64,000 nucleotides of DNA from Mycobacterium sp. 852002-51961_SCH5331710. GTDB lineage: Bacteria > Actinomycetota > Actinomycetes > Mycobacteriales > Mycobacteriaceae. Both the position numbers and the translations under genes were made by a program. The stretch's first letter is position 1; each line of letters starts with the position of its first letter. The notes under the pieces are model-generated. The model saw only the letters and a program-made list of their open reading frames with translations. It searched no databases and was not told the DNA's origin. This document shows positions 24,438 through 33,329 of the stretch, piece by piece. The DNA is taken from assembly GCF_001665535.1 (NCBI RefSeq), contig NZ_LZSQ01000123.1, forward strand, positions 1-64,000. Direction: 5' to 3'.

Positions 24438-24491
24438 ACCTTCGCGGTCGGTCGGGCGTGCGTTCTTCCGCATTGGCCCCGCTAGGTACTG

Positions 24492-24548
24492 CGACTTCTG
24501 CGGGATGGTCGTGATTGCCGATCGATCGCAGCCCTGCCGCAGAAGTCG
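24492..24548. terminator. Long-loop inverted repeat between convergent genes
   Basis: CGACTTCTGCGG (24492-24503) pairs perfectly with CCGCAGAAGTCG (24537-24548), a 12-bp stem enclosing 33 bases. It lies midway between the convergent PNPOx-like and SfnB-like genes and between the two inverted repeat copies, so it could act as a bidirectional terminator. There is no T-run. Confidence 0.5.
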
Positions 24549-24600
24549 ATGAGCTGGCATCTGCATCTGTCGTCGTGCACGCTCAGCCGGCCGCGAGCGT

Positions 24601-24653
24601 GCGCAAAGTGCTGACAACGCGCGGCGTGTCATGTGCAGACACGCACGCTCGCG
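24601..24653 (-). repeat. Dispersed palindromic intergenic repeat, copy B
   Basis: Reverse-strand copy of the element at 24385-24437, reading CGCGAGCGTGCGTGTCTG on the minus strand and ending CACTTTGCGC. Its core forms a small GTGTC/GACAC hairpin. Copies A and B face each other across ~160 bases. Confidence 0.7.
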
Positions 24654-24675
24654 GCGCAGGGGGCAGCGCGCCAAT

Positions 24676-25875
24676 CTAGATCTGGCCGTGGCGCGGCGGG
24701 GGTGTGCCCGTCAGGGTGTAGCGGCCGATGTGCTGCACCTTCCAGCGCGTCGGGTCGTGCAGCGTGTGCGTGCGGGCGTCGCGCCAGTACCGCGACAGGT
24801 TGCCCGAAGCCGAAGCGCTTCGGGTACCGCCCAATTCGAACAAGACATTCGACGCGTCGAGCGACGCCCGCACCGCGGCGACCTTTGCCGCCGCGACCGC
24901 GATCGACGCCTCCGCCGCGGTCTCGTCGCTCAGGTTGGCCTCCGCATGGTCGACCGCTCGCGCCGCCTCGACCAGTAGCGCCTGCGCGCCGCGCACCGTC
25001 ACCGCCAGCTCGCCGGCGACCGTGATCAGCGTCGGGTCGTCGACCGCTGCGGCCACATTCGCCTCGAAATGCGGCCGCGCCCGCTCGGCCTGACGCACAC
25101 CGGCCGCGAGCGCTCCTGTCGCGATGCCGAGATCGATTGCGCTGTGTAACAACTGCGCTCGCGCGCCGTAGACCGACGGCCCAGCGAAGATCGGCGAGAA
25201 CGGCACCACATGCTCGACGGGTACCGCCACGTCGTCGAGCGTGACCGTGCCCGAAGCCGTCGTCCGCTGGCCCATACCGTCCCAGTCGTCGACCACCGAC
25301 AACCCCTCGGCGTCGCGCGCGACTAACGCGACCGCCTTCGGCGTCTGCGCCGTCGGCACCTCACCGCCGTCGGCCAGCGACGCCCGAACCAGCACCCAGT
25401 CGGCGAACAACGCGCCCGTCGAATAGAACTTGCGCCCCGACAGCAGGTAGTCGCCCGACGGCTGCCGCACCAACGTCGTCGTGTCCACGTCGATGGTGTG
25501 CGGACCCCGCTCGGACTGCGCATTGGCCAACAACGCGCCGTTGCGCACCCGGTCGTAGAAGTACGACTTCTGCGCATACGTGCCCTGCAGTCGCAGCGCC
25601 TCCAGAAACACGAAGTGCGAATGTGGAATCTGCGCCAGCGACGGGTCGGCGTGCGCGATGCGCCGGAACACCTCGGCGAGCACCGTCGCGGGCGCTCTGA
25701 TGCCGCCGTAGTCGGTGGGCACCGTCAACGCCAACAGTCCCGACTCCTTGAGCGCCTGCACCTGGTCGTGCGGCAACCGGCGCTCGGCATCGCGCGCGGA
25801 GGCCTCGGCCTCGAACTCGGCAGCCAGTTTCGCCGCAACGTCAAGCGCCTCGTCTCCCGACGCGATGAGGGTCAT
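24676..25875 (-). CDS. SfnB-family acyl-CoA dehydrogenase-like sulfur-acquisition enzyme
   Basis: A 399-residue flavoprotein of the acyl-CoA dehydrogenase fold. The N-terminal helical domain has VPTDYGGIRAPATVLAEV, the beta domain contains GRKFYSTGALFADWVLV and the C-terminal helices include FELGGTRSASAS and a final HDPTRWKVQHIGRY, which is typical of SfnB/DszC-type enzymes acting as flavin monooxygenases on sulfur compounds. The ATG at 25875 overlaps the SsuD-type stop by four bases, so it belongs to the DmoA-SsuD-SfnB operon. It presumably needs FMNH2. The precise substrate is not evident. Confidence 0.85.
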   Translation of the reverse strand: MTLIASGDEALDVAAKLAAEFEAEASARDAERRLPHDQVQALKESGLLALTVPTDYGGIRAPATVLAEVFRRIAHADPSLAQIPHSHFVFLEALRLQGTYAQKSYFYDRVRNGALLANAQSERGPHTIDVDTTTLVRQPSGDYLLSGRKFYSTGALFADWVLVRASLADGGEVPTAQTPKAVALVARDAEGLSVVDDWDGMGQRTTASGTVTLDDVAVPVEHVVPFSPIFAGPSVYGARAQLLHSAIDLGIATGALAAGVRQAERARPHFEANVAAAVDDPTLITVAGELAVTVRGAQALLVEAARAVDHAEANLSDETAAEASIAVAAAKVAAVRASLDASNVLFELGGTRSASASGNLSRYWRDARTHTLHDPTRWKVQHIGRYTLTGTPPPRHGQI

Positions 25876-27041
25876 CGCGTGGCGCCGATGAACGGGATCG
25901 ATGCCGGGGCGGCCGTCGTCGCCACACCCTTGTACAGCCCGCGCTCGCGCAGGATCGGCACGACGCCCTCGCCGAACCAGTACAGCTCCTCCAGATGGGG
26001 ATAGCCGGAGAAGATGAACTCGTCGATGCCGATGTCGGCGTATTCGGCGATGCGCTCGGCGACCTCGGCGTGGCTGCCGACCAGCGCGGTGCCCGCACCG
26101 CCGCGGACCAGGCCCACACCGGCCCACAGGTTCGGCGCGATCTCGAGCGAGCGGGCGTCGTGCCAATTGCCGTTGCGCCGATGCTCCTCGTGCAGCGCCA
26201 GCATCCGCTTCTGACCCTCGGATTGACTGCGGTGCAAGCCCTTCTGCGCGCTGCGCACCGTCTCCTCGTCCAGCGCCGAGACGAGCCGGTCCGCCTGCGC
26301 CCACGCCTCGCCGGAGTTGTCCCGCGAGATCGTGTGCAACCGGATGCCGAACCGGACCTGCCGGTCCTCCTTGGCCGCCAGGCCGCGGATCCAGTCGATC
26401 TTCTCGCGCACCGCCGACGGCGGCTCGCCCCACGTCAGATAGACGTCGGCGTGGCGGGCCGCAACGGGTCCCGCGGCTGCGGAGCTTCCGCCGAAGTACA
26501 ACGGCGGCACCGGATTCGGCAGCGTAGGCAGCGCGGCCTCCTCGACGCGGATGTGCTCACCCTCCAGCGAGACCGTCTCGCCGGCCCACAGTCTGCGCAC
26601 CACCTCGAGGAACTCGTCGCAGCGCCGGTAGCGGCCGTCCTTGTCGAGATAGTCGCCGAACGAACGCTGTTCGTGAGCTTCGCCGCCCACCACCACGTTG
26701 AGCAGAATGCGGCCGGGTGCGTGGCGCGCGAACGTCGCGGCCATCTGCGCCGACAGTGTCGGGCTGACCAGACCCGGCCGGAACGCGACCAGGAACGCCA
26801 ACGACGTCGTCTCGCGGGCAAGCAGTGACGCGGTGATGAACGCGTCCTCGCACCACGCGCCCGTCGGGATCAGAGCGCCGGTGAAACCGAATGACTCGGC
26901 GGCCCGCACGATCGAACCCAGATAGTCGATCGAGGCGTCACGATCACCGTGTGCCGCACCGGCGGGCATGCCGTGGCCGCCGCCGACGATCAGCCGACTG
27001 TCGCCGTAAGTGGGTAGGAACCAATGCAATTGGATGGTCAC
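25872..27041 (-). CDS. SsuD-like alkanesulfonate (LLM) monooxygenase
   Basis: An FMNH2-dependent luciferase-like enzyme of 389 residues that would release sulfite from sulfonates. Features are the start TIQLHWFLPTYGDSR, ALIPTGAWCEDAF, LAFLVAFRPGLVSPTLSAQM, a GGEAHEQRSFGDYL segment and GYPHLEELYWFGEGVVP near the end, all close to SsuD. The start is GTG at 27041 with a strong AAGGAG site; the frame is open to 27422 but overlaps the upstream gene. It sits between the DmoA-like gene (12-base gap) and the SfnB-like gene (4-base overlap). Confidence 0.9.
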   Translation of the reverse strand: MTIQLHWFLPTYGDSRLIVGGGHGMPAGAAHGDRDASIDYLGSIVRAAESFGFTGALIPTGAWCEDAFITASLLARETTSLAFLVAFRPGLVSPTLSAQMAATFARHAPGRILLNVVVGGEAHEQRSFGDYLDKDGRYRRCDEFLEVVRRLWAGETVSLEGEHIRVEEAALPTLPNPVPPLYFGGSSAAAGPVAARHADVYLTWGEPPSAVREKIDWIRGLAAKEDRQVRFGIRLHTISRDNSGEAWAQADRLVSALDEETVRSAQKGLHRSQSEGQKRMLALHEEHRRNGNWHDARSLEIAPNLWAGVGLVRGGAGTALVGSHAEVAERIAEYADIGIDEFIFSGYPHLEELYWFGEGVVPILRERGLYKGVATTAAPASIPFIGATR

Positions 27042-27052
27042 GCGATAACTCC

Positions 27053-28504
27053 TTAACGGCCGCGGGTCGGCTGGGACGCCACCGATGCCGAGGAAGACGG
27101 CACCGTGGACGGCCGGTCGATGATGGTCGAGCGCGGCCCGCCGACACGATAGCGGGAACCGCGATGGTCCTCGGGCAGCCGGTCGCCGTTGCCGAGGAGC
27201 TTGCGGCGCAACGTACCTGGCGTGTAGGACGTCTGGTACGCGCCGCGCTCGGTGAGGACCGGAACGACGTGGTCGACGAACTCCGCGAACGAGCCGGGCG
27301 TGATCGCGTAGGCGAGGTTGAACCCGTCGACGTCGGTCTCTTCGACCCACTCCTGCAACGTATCCGCCACGCGTACACCAGAACCCACGAAGCGCGGGCC
27401 CATGCCGCCGATCTTGCCCCACTCAGCGATGTCGCGGACGGCCCACTCGCGGCCGTCGGGGTCGGCGGACTGGAACGCCGCGACCGCCGACAGGATCGCA
27501 TTGGAGTCGACGTTGCCGACCGGTTCGTCGAGCCCGTAGCGCGACAGGTCGACGCCCATCCATCCGGACATGAACGTCAGCGCGCCCTCGGGGTCGCCGT
27601 AGGACAGGTATTCGGCGTGGCGGGCGTGTGCTTCCTCGTCGGTGGCGGCGGTGACGATCGTCGACAGGTTGAAGATCTTCACGCTGTACGGGTCGCGGCC
27701 GGCGATCTCGAGTTCCTGGCGGATGGTGCTGACCGTTTGGCGCAGAATCTCTTTCGTCGGGGACGCGGTGAAGATCGCCTCGGCGTTCTCCGCGGCGAAC
27801 CGGACACCGCGCGGCGACGACCCGGCCTGGTAGATCACCGGAGTGCGCTGCGGGGACGGTTCGGACAGGTGGACGCCCGGGACGCTGAAATGCGTTCCCT
27901 GATGGCCGATGTGGTGCACCTTGTCCGGTTCGGTGAAGACCCCGCGGGCGGCGTCGCGGACCACCGCGTCGTCCTCCCACGACCCTTCCCACAGCTTGTA
28001 GAGCACCTCGAGGTACTCGTCTGCGTGGTCGTAGCGGGCGTCGTGCGCGGGCTGGTCGGTCTGGCCCATGTTGCGGGCAGCGGCGGGCAGGTACCCGGTG
28101 ACGACATTCCAGCCGATCCGGCCCTTGGTGAGGTGGTCGAGCGTCGACATGCGGCGGGCGAACGGATAGGGATGCTCGAAGCCGGTTCCGGTCGTGATGC
28201 CGAAGCCGAGGTGCTCGGTCACCAACGCCATGGCCGATACCAGCAGCATCGGGTCGTTGACCGGAATCTGGGCGGCCTGCCGGATGGCGGCCTCGTCGCT
28301 GGCGCCGTAGACGTCATAGGTGCCGAGCACGTCGGCGATGAACAAGCCGTCGAAGCGTCCGCGCTCGAGCAGCTTGGCGAGCTCGGTCCAGTACTCCAGG
28401 TCCTTGTAGCGCCACGACTGGTCGTCGGGGTGCTTCCACAGCCCGGGGGACTGGTGGGCGACGCAGTTCATGTCGAAGGCGTTGAAGCGGATCACACGAG
28501 TCAC
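27053..28504 (-). CDS. NtaA/DmoA-family FMN-dependent monooxygenase
   Basis: A luciferase-like monooxygenase of about 483 residues, related to dimethyl-sulfide monooxygenase DmoA and NtaA. Diagnostic parts are RFNAFDMNCVAHQSPGLWKH at the N-terminus, FIADVLGTYDVYG, TKGRIGWNVVTGYLPAAARN and VDGFNLAYAITPGSF. It is the first gene of the three-gene operon with SsuD- and SfnB-like enzymes, so the operon covers several organosulfur substrates. The start is uncertain: GTG at 28504 is preferred, GTG at 28495 is possible, and the frame runs to an ATG at 28615 within the repeat region. Confidence 0.87.
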   Translation of the reverse strand: MTRVIRFNAFDMNCVAHQSPGLWKHPDDQSWRYKDLEYWTELAKLLERGRFDGLFIADVLGTYDVYGASDEAAIRQAAQIPVNDPMLLVSAMALVTEHLGFGITTGTGFEHPYPFARRMSTLDHLTKGRIGWNVVTGYLPAAARNMGQTDQPAHDARYDHADEYLEVLYKLWEGSWEDDAVVRDAARGVFTEPDKVHHIGHQGTHFSVPGVHLSEPSPQRTPVIYQAGSSPRGVRFAAENAEAIFTASPTKEILRQTVSTIRQELEIAGRDPYSVKIFNLSTIVTAATDEEAHARHAEYLSYGDPEGALTFMSGWMGVDLSRYGLDEPVGNVDSNAILSAVAAFQSADPDGREWAVRDIAEWGKIGGMGPRFVGSGVRVADTLQEWVEETDVDGFNLAYAITPGSFAEFVDHVVPVLTERGAYQTSYTPGTLRRKLLGNGDRLPEDHRGSRYRVGGPRSTIIDRPSTVPSSSASVASQPTRGR

Positions 28505-28605
28505 CCCGAAATGCTGCCCGGCCGCGGCGACGTCGTCACGGTTTAGGTTCAGCGCGATCAGAACCACCGCTCGGGGGACGCTCGGCGGCGGCGAGCGTGC
28601 GCCGA

Positions 28606-28651
28606 GCGTCGACATTTCGCGGCGTGTCGTGTGCAGACACGCGCGCTCGCG
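28606..28651 (-). repeat. Dispersed palindromic intergenic repeat, copy C
   Basis: A third copy of the element at 24385 and 24601. On the minus strand it reads CGCGAGCGCGCGTGTCTG and differs from copy B at only two of the first 34 positions. It lies upstream of the DmoA-like gene and of the cold-shock gene, in the divergent region. Confidence 0.65.
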
Positions 28652-28755
28652 CAGACAAGGCGGGGAGGTCGCGTGGAAATTGGATGACCTGCGGCGTGAT
28701 AGCCTCTACGCGGATGTTTATCTACATCCGTTCAGAATGAGAGAAGTTGAAAAGT

Positions 28756-28959
28756 ATGGCACAGGGAACTGTGAAGTGGTTCAACAGCGATAAGGGCTTC
28801 GGCTTCATCGCTCCTGACGGCGGCGAGAAGGACGTTTTCGTTCATTTCTCGGAGATCCAGGGCAATGGATTCCGGTCGCTCGAGGAGAACCAACGCGTCG
28901 AGTTCAGCATCGAACAGGGCGCCAAAGGACCTCAGGCAGTCGGCGTAAGCGCCGTCTAA
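28756..28959 (+). CDS. Cold-shock protein, CspA family
   Basis: A 67-residue single-domain nucleic-acid-binding protein of the OB fold. RNP1 (KGFGFI, residues 13-18) and RNP2 (VFVHF, 27-31) are intact. These proteins act as RNA chaperones that melt mRNA structure during cold or other stress. The ATG at 28756 is selected because it begins the family's MAQGTVKWFN and has an upstream AGAGAAG site. A strong terminator follows 16 bases after the stop, so the gene is a single unit. Confidence 0.96.
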   Translation: MAQGTVKWFNSDKGFGFIAPDGGEKDVFVHFSEIQGNGFRSLEENQRVEFSIEQGAKGPQAVGVSAV

Positions 28960-28975
28960 GCTTGCACGATCGACT

Positions 28976-29012
28976 GTGGGCTGGTGGGAATCCCGCCAGC
29001 CCACGTTTCGTT
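28976..29012 (+). terminator. Rho-independent terminator of the cold-shock gene
   Basis: GTGGGCTGGTGGG (28976-28988) pairs with CCCGCCAGCCCAC (28992-29004) across a 3-base loop, with one G-T wobble. It is followed by the T-rich GTTTCGTTT. This is the clearest intrinsic terminator in the window. Confidence 0.85.
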
Positions 29013-29191
29013 TCTGGGTCCTCGACCGAGTCCTGTTCTTGCACAAGGTGTTCGACCTGCGCGGTCTCGGCGGAGAGCTGGCTAGCGTAGGCTGGGGTCA
29101 TATCGGCGATATTCCGCACGCGACCGTTTGAGATCGCGTCGTCGGCGATGCAAGTAAGGGAGCCGTTCAACGGCTCGGACGGGACCACCCC

Positions 29192-29641
29192 ATGGCAGTA
29201 CAAGAAGCACCTCCAGTTCCAGGCCGACGACACGACGGGCCCGAAAACACCCCGCGGCTGCGTTTGAAGCGCAAGGCACCGGTGAGTGGCTACGTCGACG
29301 GGGCATGGTGGCCGCACAGCGACGACCTCCAGCAAGAGCTTCCTGATTTGCTCAACGTTCTGTCTGTGCGCCTCGGGTCCGTGACACGGGTGATGTACCA
29401 CCTCGCCGAGTGGGCGCAAGCGCCGCGAAAAGCGGTTGTGGAAGGCCGCGTTGTCCGCCTCGATGGATATCACCGCCAGCCGTCGAACACGATCGCGGTG
29501 TTGGACGGCGGCGGGAACCGGATCGTCTTGCTGGTCGTTCCCGCGAATACCGAAGCCGACTTCGCGCACACGATCGCGATGGCGGCCGCTACGCCCGGCA
29601 ACGTGTCCACGGTGGACTCTCTTCTCAGCACCGGCGCGTGA
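29192..29641 (+). CDS. DUF5994 family protein
   Basis: A 149-residue soluble protein of a family found in actinobacteria, function unknown. The central SGYVDGAWWPHSDDLQQELP and the later GRVVRLDGYHRQPSNTIAV are what I recognise as DUF5994. Genes of this family often neighbour stress or ANTAR/GAF regulators, as here. The start ATG at 29192 is preceded by a 180-base region with an ATATCGGCGATAT palindrome (29100-29112). The WS/DGAT-like gene begins 22 bases downstream. Confidence 0.75.
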   Translation: MAVQEAPPVPGRRHDGPENTPRLRLKRKAPVSGYVDGAWWPHSDDLQQELPDLLNVLSVRLGSVTRVMYHLAEWAQAPRKAVVEGRVVRLDGYHRQPSNTIAVLDGGGNRIVLLVVPANTEADFAHTIAMAAATPGNVSTVDSLLSTGA

Positions 29642-29663
29642 CCTCGCTCAAGCCTCGACAGGC

Positions 29664-31172
29664 ATGGAAACAGCGCTGATGGGCACCCGCCTATCGGTTA
29701 ACGATGCCTTTGCGCTACATACGCAAACGTCGACGACCCCCGGGCACTCCGTGGCAGTGCTCGTCATCGAGGCGTCGGATCGACTGAGCCACGAGCGCCT
29801 CCACAAGCTGGTTTCGTCGGCCTTGCCACAGATGGCACGCTTCCGAAGCGAGCTTGTGAGCAAGCCGATGCGGATGGGACAGCCCGTCTGGGCCGAGATC
29901 GCCGACTACGACCCCACACCGCAAATCGGCACCGCGACGGTGCCGGCACCCGGCGGCCGCCGCGAGTTGGCCGATCTCCTGGCGGAGCTGACCGCCGAGC
30001 CGCAGACCTCACGTCGACCGCTGTGGGAGGCCTGGAGCATCGACGGTTTGGCCTCTGGCCGTTGGGCATTGGCGGTGAAGATGTCGCCGGTGCTCGCCGA
30101 CGGAGGGCATGGGCTCGCATCGATGTGGCAGCGCCTGACGACCGCCGAGCCGAACGGTGACCTCCGTTCGTCGACAGAGACAGGCCCGGGCCCCACGCCG
30201 TCCACGGGCGAGTTGCTGACCGACTGGCTGGCCGAGGTCATCGAGGGTCAACTGACCGGAGTCTGGATGGCCGCCGGGGCCGTGACCAGCGGGCTGCTGG
30301 CGATGCGTCGTCGACTGCGCAATGCCGTCGACGCGCGGGTGGATCCCGAGACCGTTTCAGCGATGCGCGGCGCCGTGCCGGACACGGCGTTCAATGCGGT
30401 ACTGACGAAGCGGCGGTCGCTGGGACTGGCGTCGATTCCGTTGGCCGACGTGCGGGCTATCAGCGACGCTTTCGGCGGGTCCACCGCGAATGTCGTGCTG
30501 GCGGCATGCGCGATATCACTGAGGTCATGGATGCGGCGCCACGAAGCGGTACCTGACGAGCCGCTCCTGGTGGCCGTCCCCCTATCGAGACCGACCGGTG
30601 ACGCCGCGGAGGACGTGCACTCGCTGGGCGTCGGACATGTGCGGCTCCCGGTTCAACTCGATGACCCGGTGCAGATACTGACCGATCTTCACACCGCGAC
30701 CGAGAGGTTGAGCATCGCGCATCGCGCACGTGACGAATTGGCAACGCCCCAAGTAGATCCCGCGGCCGTGGCATCGTTGTTCCCACCATGGATTGCCCGT
30801 GCCGGCCTGCAGATGTTCAGCGGGCTGACGCGGTGCGTGTCAAGCGCTCAAGCGACGGTTTCATTCTCACTGGAGCGTCCCGACCGCAGGTACTGCGCCG
30901 GCGCCAGGGTGGTCGCGATGTATTCAGCCGAGCCGCTTGTCGAGCGCTGCGGACTGAACATTGGCATCATTACACACGGCGAGGTGATGAGCGTGTGCGT
31001 TTCCGCCTGCCCCGACAACGTGCGGTGCGTCGATGACATCGCCGGCGGTGTCGCCGAGGCGGTTGGCGTGCTACTTGCCGCTGCCGAAGACTCACCGCGC
31101 GGTGAGGGGAGGTCCGTGGTTACCGAATTGTCGTCGCACCGTTCTCGACAAGCAGAACCGATGCGCTCATGA
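29664..31172 (+). CDS. WS/DGAT-family acyltransferase relative lacking the HHxxxDG histidines
   Basis: A 502-residue protein with the overall fold of wax ester synthase/diacylglycerol acyltransferases: SVNDAFALH near the start, PLWEAWSIDGL before the active site and a C-terminal SCPDNV-type segment. At the active-site position, where the family has HHxxxDG, it reads S141-P142-V-L-A-D-G, so both histidines are replaced while DG is kept. The second His is the catalytic base, so normal acyl transfer is doubtful. The start could also be ATG at 29679. It overlaps the transglutaminase gene by four bases. Confidence 0.8.
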   Translation: METALMGTRLSVNDAFALHTQTSTTPGHSVAVLVIEASDRLSHERLHKLVSSALPQMARFRSELVSKPMRMGQPVWAEIADYDPTPQIGTATVPAPGGRRELADLLAELTAEPQTSRRPLWEAWSIDGLASGRWALAVKMSPVLADGGHGLASMWQRLTTAEPNGDLRSSTETGPGPTPSTGELLTDWLAEVIEGQLTGVWMAAGAVTSGLLAMRRRLRNAVDARVDPETVSAMRGAVPDTAFNAVLTKRRSLGLASIPLADVRAISDAFGGSTANVVLAACAISLRSWMRRHEAVPDEPLLVAVPLSRPTGDAAEDVHSLGVGHVRLPVQLDDPVQILTDLHTATERLSIAHRARDELATPQVDPAAVASLFPPWIARAGLQMFSGLTRCVSSAQATVSFSLERPDRRYCAGARVVAMYSAEPLVERCGLNIGIITHGEVMSVCVSACPDNVRCVDDIAGGVAEAVGVLLAAAEDSPRGEGRSVVTELSSHRSRQAEPMRS

Positions 31173-31972
31173 AGCGACACGTGGGCGTCCAACTTCAGGT
31201 CGAGATCACCGATCCAACCGAGTTGGAGTTTCAGATCGCGGTCGCGCCACATCCCAACGCTGGAGTGCACGAACAGCTTTCGTTCCTGCTGGACGGAAAG
31301 CCCGTTGGAGCGGTGGAAATCAGCGGCGCGCACGGTAACCGGATGCACACACTGTCCGCGACGACGGGCACGTTGACGGTGGAGTACGCCGCGACGATCG
31401 TCGGCCGAACCGATCCAGCGCCGGTAACCTCCTACGACCGGTTGATGTACCTACGTCCCAGTCGCTACGCCGAGGCCGACAAGTTCTACGGTTTCGCCGC
31501 GACGGAGTTCGGTAGCTACCTGGACTCGACGACTCTGCTCGAGAAGGTGTCCTCCTGGGTCGGAACCCGCCTGAAGTACGTCACCGGCTCCAGCGACCCG
31601 ATCGACGGGGCGGCAGACACCCTGCTGGCCGGCGAGGGGGTGTGCCGCGACTTCGCGCACCTGGTCGTGGCCCTGCTGCGGGCGGTGAACGTCCCCGCCC
31701 GGGTGGTATCGGTGTATGCGCCCGGGCTCTACCCGATGGACTTCCATGCCGTCGCGGAAGCTTTCGTCGAGGGCGGCTGGCGCGTGGTCGACGCGACGCT
31801 GCTGGCGCCCCGTCAATCGCTGGTGCGTATCGCCACCGGGCGTGATGCCGCTGACATCGCCTTCCTCACCAACCACAAAGGCGCCATCACTCTGGACAAG
31901 CTGCTGGTGACGGCGATTGTCGACGGCGAGCTGCCCAACGATTCGATCGATCAACTGGTATCGATCGGCTGA
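31169..31972 (+). CDS. Transglutaminase-like cysteine protease-fold protein
   Basis: A 267-residue protein with an N-terminal beta domain (about 1-95) and a transglutaminase-like core. The catalytic triad is visible as C159 (GVCRDFAH), H193 (MDFHAVAEAF) and D208 (WRVVDAT). No signal peptide is present, so it probably acts in the cytoplasm. Family members often act as proteases or amidases. The ATG at 31169 overlaps the WS/DGAT-like stop (ATGA), implying coupled expression. The substrate is unknown. Confidence 0.9.
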   Translation: MKRHVGVQLQVEITDPTELEFQIAVAPHPNAGVHEQLSFLLDGKPVGAVEISGAHGNRMHTLSATTGTLTVEYAATIVGRTDPAPVTSYDRLMYLRPSRYAEADKFYGFAATEFGSYLDSTTLLEKVSSWVGTRLKYVTGSSDPIDGAADTLLAGEGVCRDFAHLVVALLRAVNVPARVVSVYAPGLYPMDFHAVAEAFVEGGWRVVDATLLAPRQSLVRIATGRDAADIAFLTNHKGAITLDKLLVTAIVDGELPNDSIDQLVSIG

Positions 31973-32127
31973 GGAGCACCGGCGACGTCGGCCCCACGGG
32001 ATCTTTCTCTAGACTGGTGGCAACGCCGACGTGCTGCCGTTGTCTCTCCTCGATTCCGGCCGGTGGTCCGCAACCACGATGGTTCGAACACGAGCCCGCT
32101 CCCGCCCGCACGAACACAGGACAAATT

Positions 32128-33255
32128 TTGGCAATCACCGACATCGGTGCGTACACCCATCTGACCGCAGCGGACATCGAGGCCCTTGGCGTCGAACTGG
32201 ACACCATCCGCAGTGATATCGAAGAGTCGCTAGGCGAACGCGACGCGGCCTATATCCGGCGCACCATCAAGTTCCAGAGGGCGCTCGAAGTGGCAGGGCG
32301 GCTGCTCATCGGCGTCGGCCGCTCCCGTGCGGGCTGGGTCCTCGGGACGGCGTCGCTGGCATTCGCCAAGTGCGTCGAGAACATGGAGATCGGGCACAAC
32401 GTGTCCCACGGACAGTGGGACTGGATGAACGATCCGGAAATCCATTCGAGTACATGGGAATGGGACATGGTCGCTGTCTCGGCGCAATGGAGGTATTCGC
32501 ACAACTACCGCCATCACGTGTTCAGCAACGTGTTGGGTGTGGACGACGACCTTGGATTCGGCATCATGCGAATCACCCGCGACGTACCGTGGCAGCCCGT
32601 CCATCTATTGCAGCCGCTACGAAATATGTTGCTGGCAGCGATCTTCGAGTGGGGTATTGCGCTACACGGTGTGCACTCCGAACGCGACCGCGCTGAGGGT
32701 GACACCGAGCGGGTGACCCGGGAGAGAAAGAAACTGGTCCGCAAAATCGCCCGGCAGGGTGTCAAGGACTATGTGCTCTTCCCCGCGCTGAGCGGACGAC
32801 GCTGGCGCCGGGCCCTGTGCGCAAACGCGATGGCCAATCTGATCCGCAACCTCTGGACGTACGTGGTGATCTTCTGCGGCCACTTCCCCGATGGGGCCGA
32901 GAAGTTCACCGCAGACGCCATCGAGGAGGAGAGCCGTGCCGACTGGTACCTGCGGCAAATGTTGGGGGCCGCCAACATCGACGCAGGCCCGTTGCTGGCG
33001 TTCTCGACCGGCAACCTGTGCTATCAGATCGAACACCACCTGTTCCCCGACCTTCCCAGCAACCGCTTGGCGGAGATCGCGGTGCGGATACGGGCAGTAT
33101 GCGAGAAGTACGACCTGCCTTACACCAGTGGTTCGCTTGTGCGCCAATATCTTCAGACGTTGCGAACGATCCACAAGCTGGCCCTGCCCGATCGGTTCCC
33201 CACGGCAACGAGCGATGACGCCCCTGAAACGGCTTCGGAACTGAAATTCGCATGA
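32128..33255 (+). CDS. desA3: DesA3-like acyl-CoA delta-9 fatty acid desaturase
   Basis: A membrane di-iron desaturase of 375 residues that introduces the delta-9 double bond in stearoyl/palmitoyl-CoA. His boxes are present: HNVSH (about 90-94), HNYRHH (125-130) and QIEHH near residue 300, together with GHFPDGAEKF and EHHLFPDLPSNRL. Much of the sequence matches what I remember of Mtb DesA3 (Rv3229c), including the opening AITDI.A.THLT.ADIE. That supports the TTG start at 32128, which has an AGGA site, over the ATG at 32017. A TAGACT -10-like box lies at 32010-32015. Confidence 0.93.
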   Translation: MAITDIGAYTHLTAADIEALGVELDTIRSDIEESLGERDAAYIRRTIKFQRALEVAGRLLIGVGRSRAGWVLGTASLAFAKCVENMEIGHNVSHGQWDWMNDPEIHSSTWEWDMVAVSAQWRYSHNYRHHVFSNVLGVDDDLGFGIMRITRDVPWQPVHLLQPLRNMLLAAIFEWGIALHGVHSERDRAEGDTERVTRERKKLVRKIARQGVKDYVLFPALSGRRWRRALCANAMANLIRNLWTYVVIFCGHFPDGAEKFTADAIEEESRADWYLRQMLGAANIDAGPLLAFSTGNLCYQIEHHLFPDLPSNRLAEIAVRIRAVCEKYDLPYTSGSLVRQYLQTLRTIHKLALPDRFPTATSDDAPETASELKFA

Positions 33256-33329
33256 CCGGCGTACTGTGGAGGACATCGGGCAGCTTGCTCCGCAAGCCGA
33301 GATGCCCGGTTGAAAAGGATCTAGCGAAT

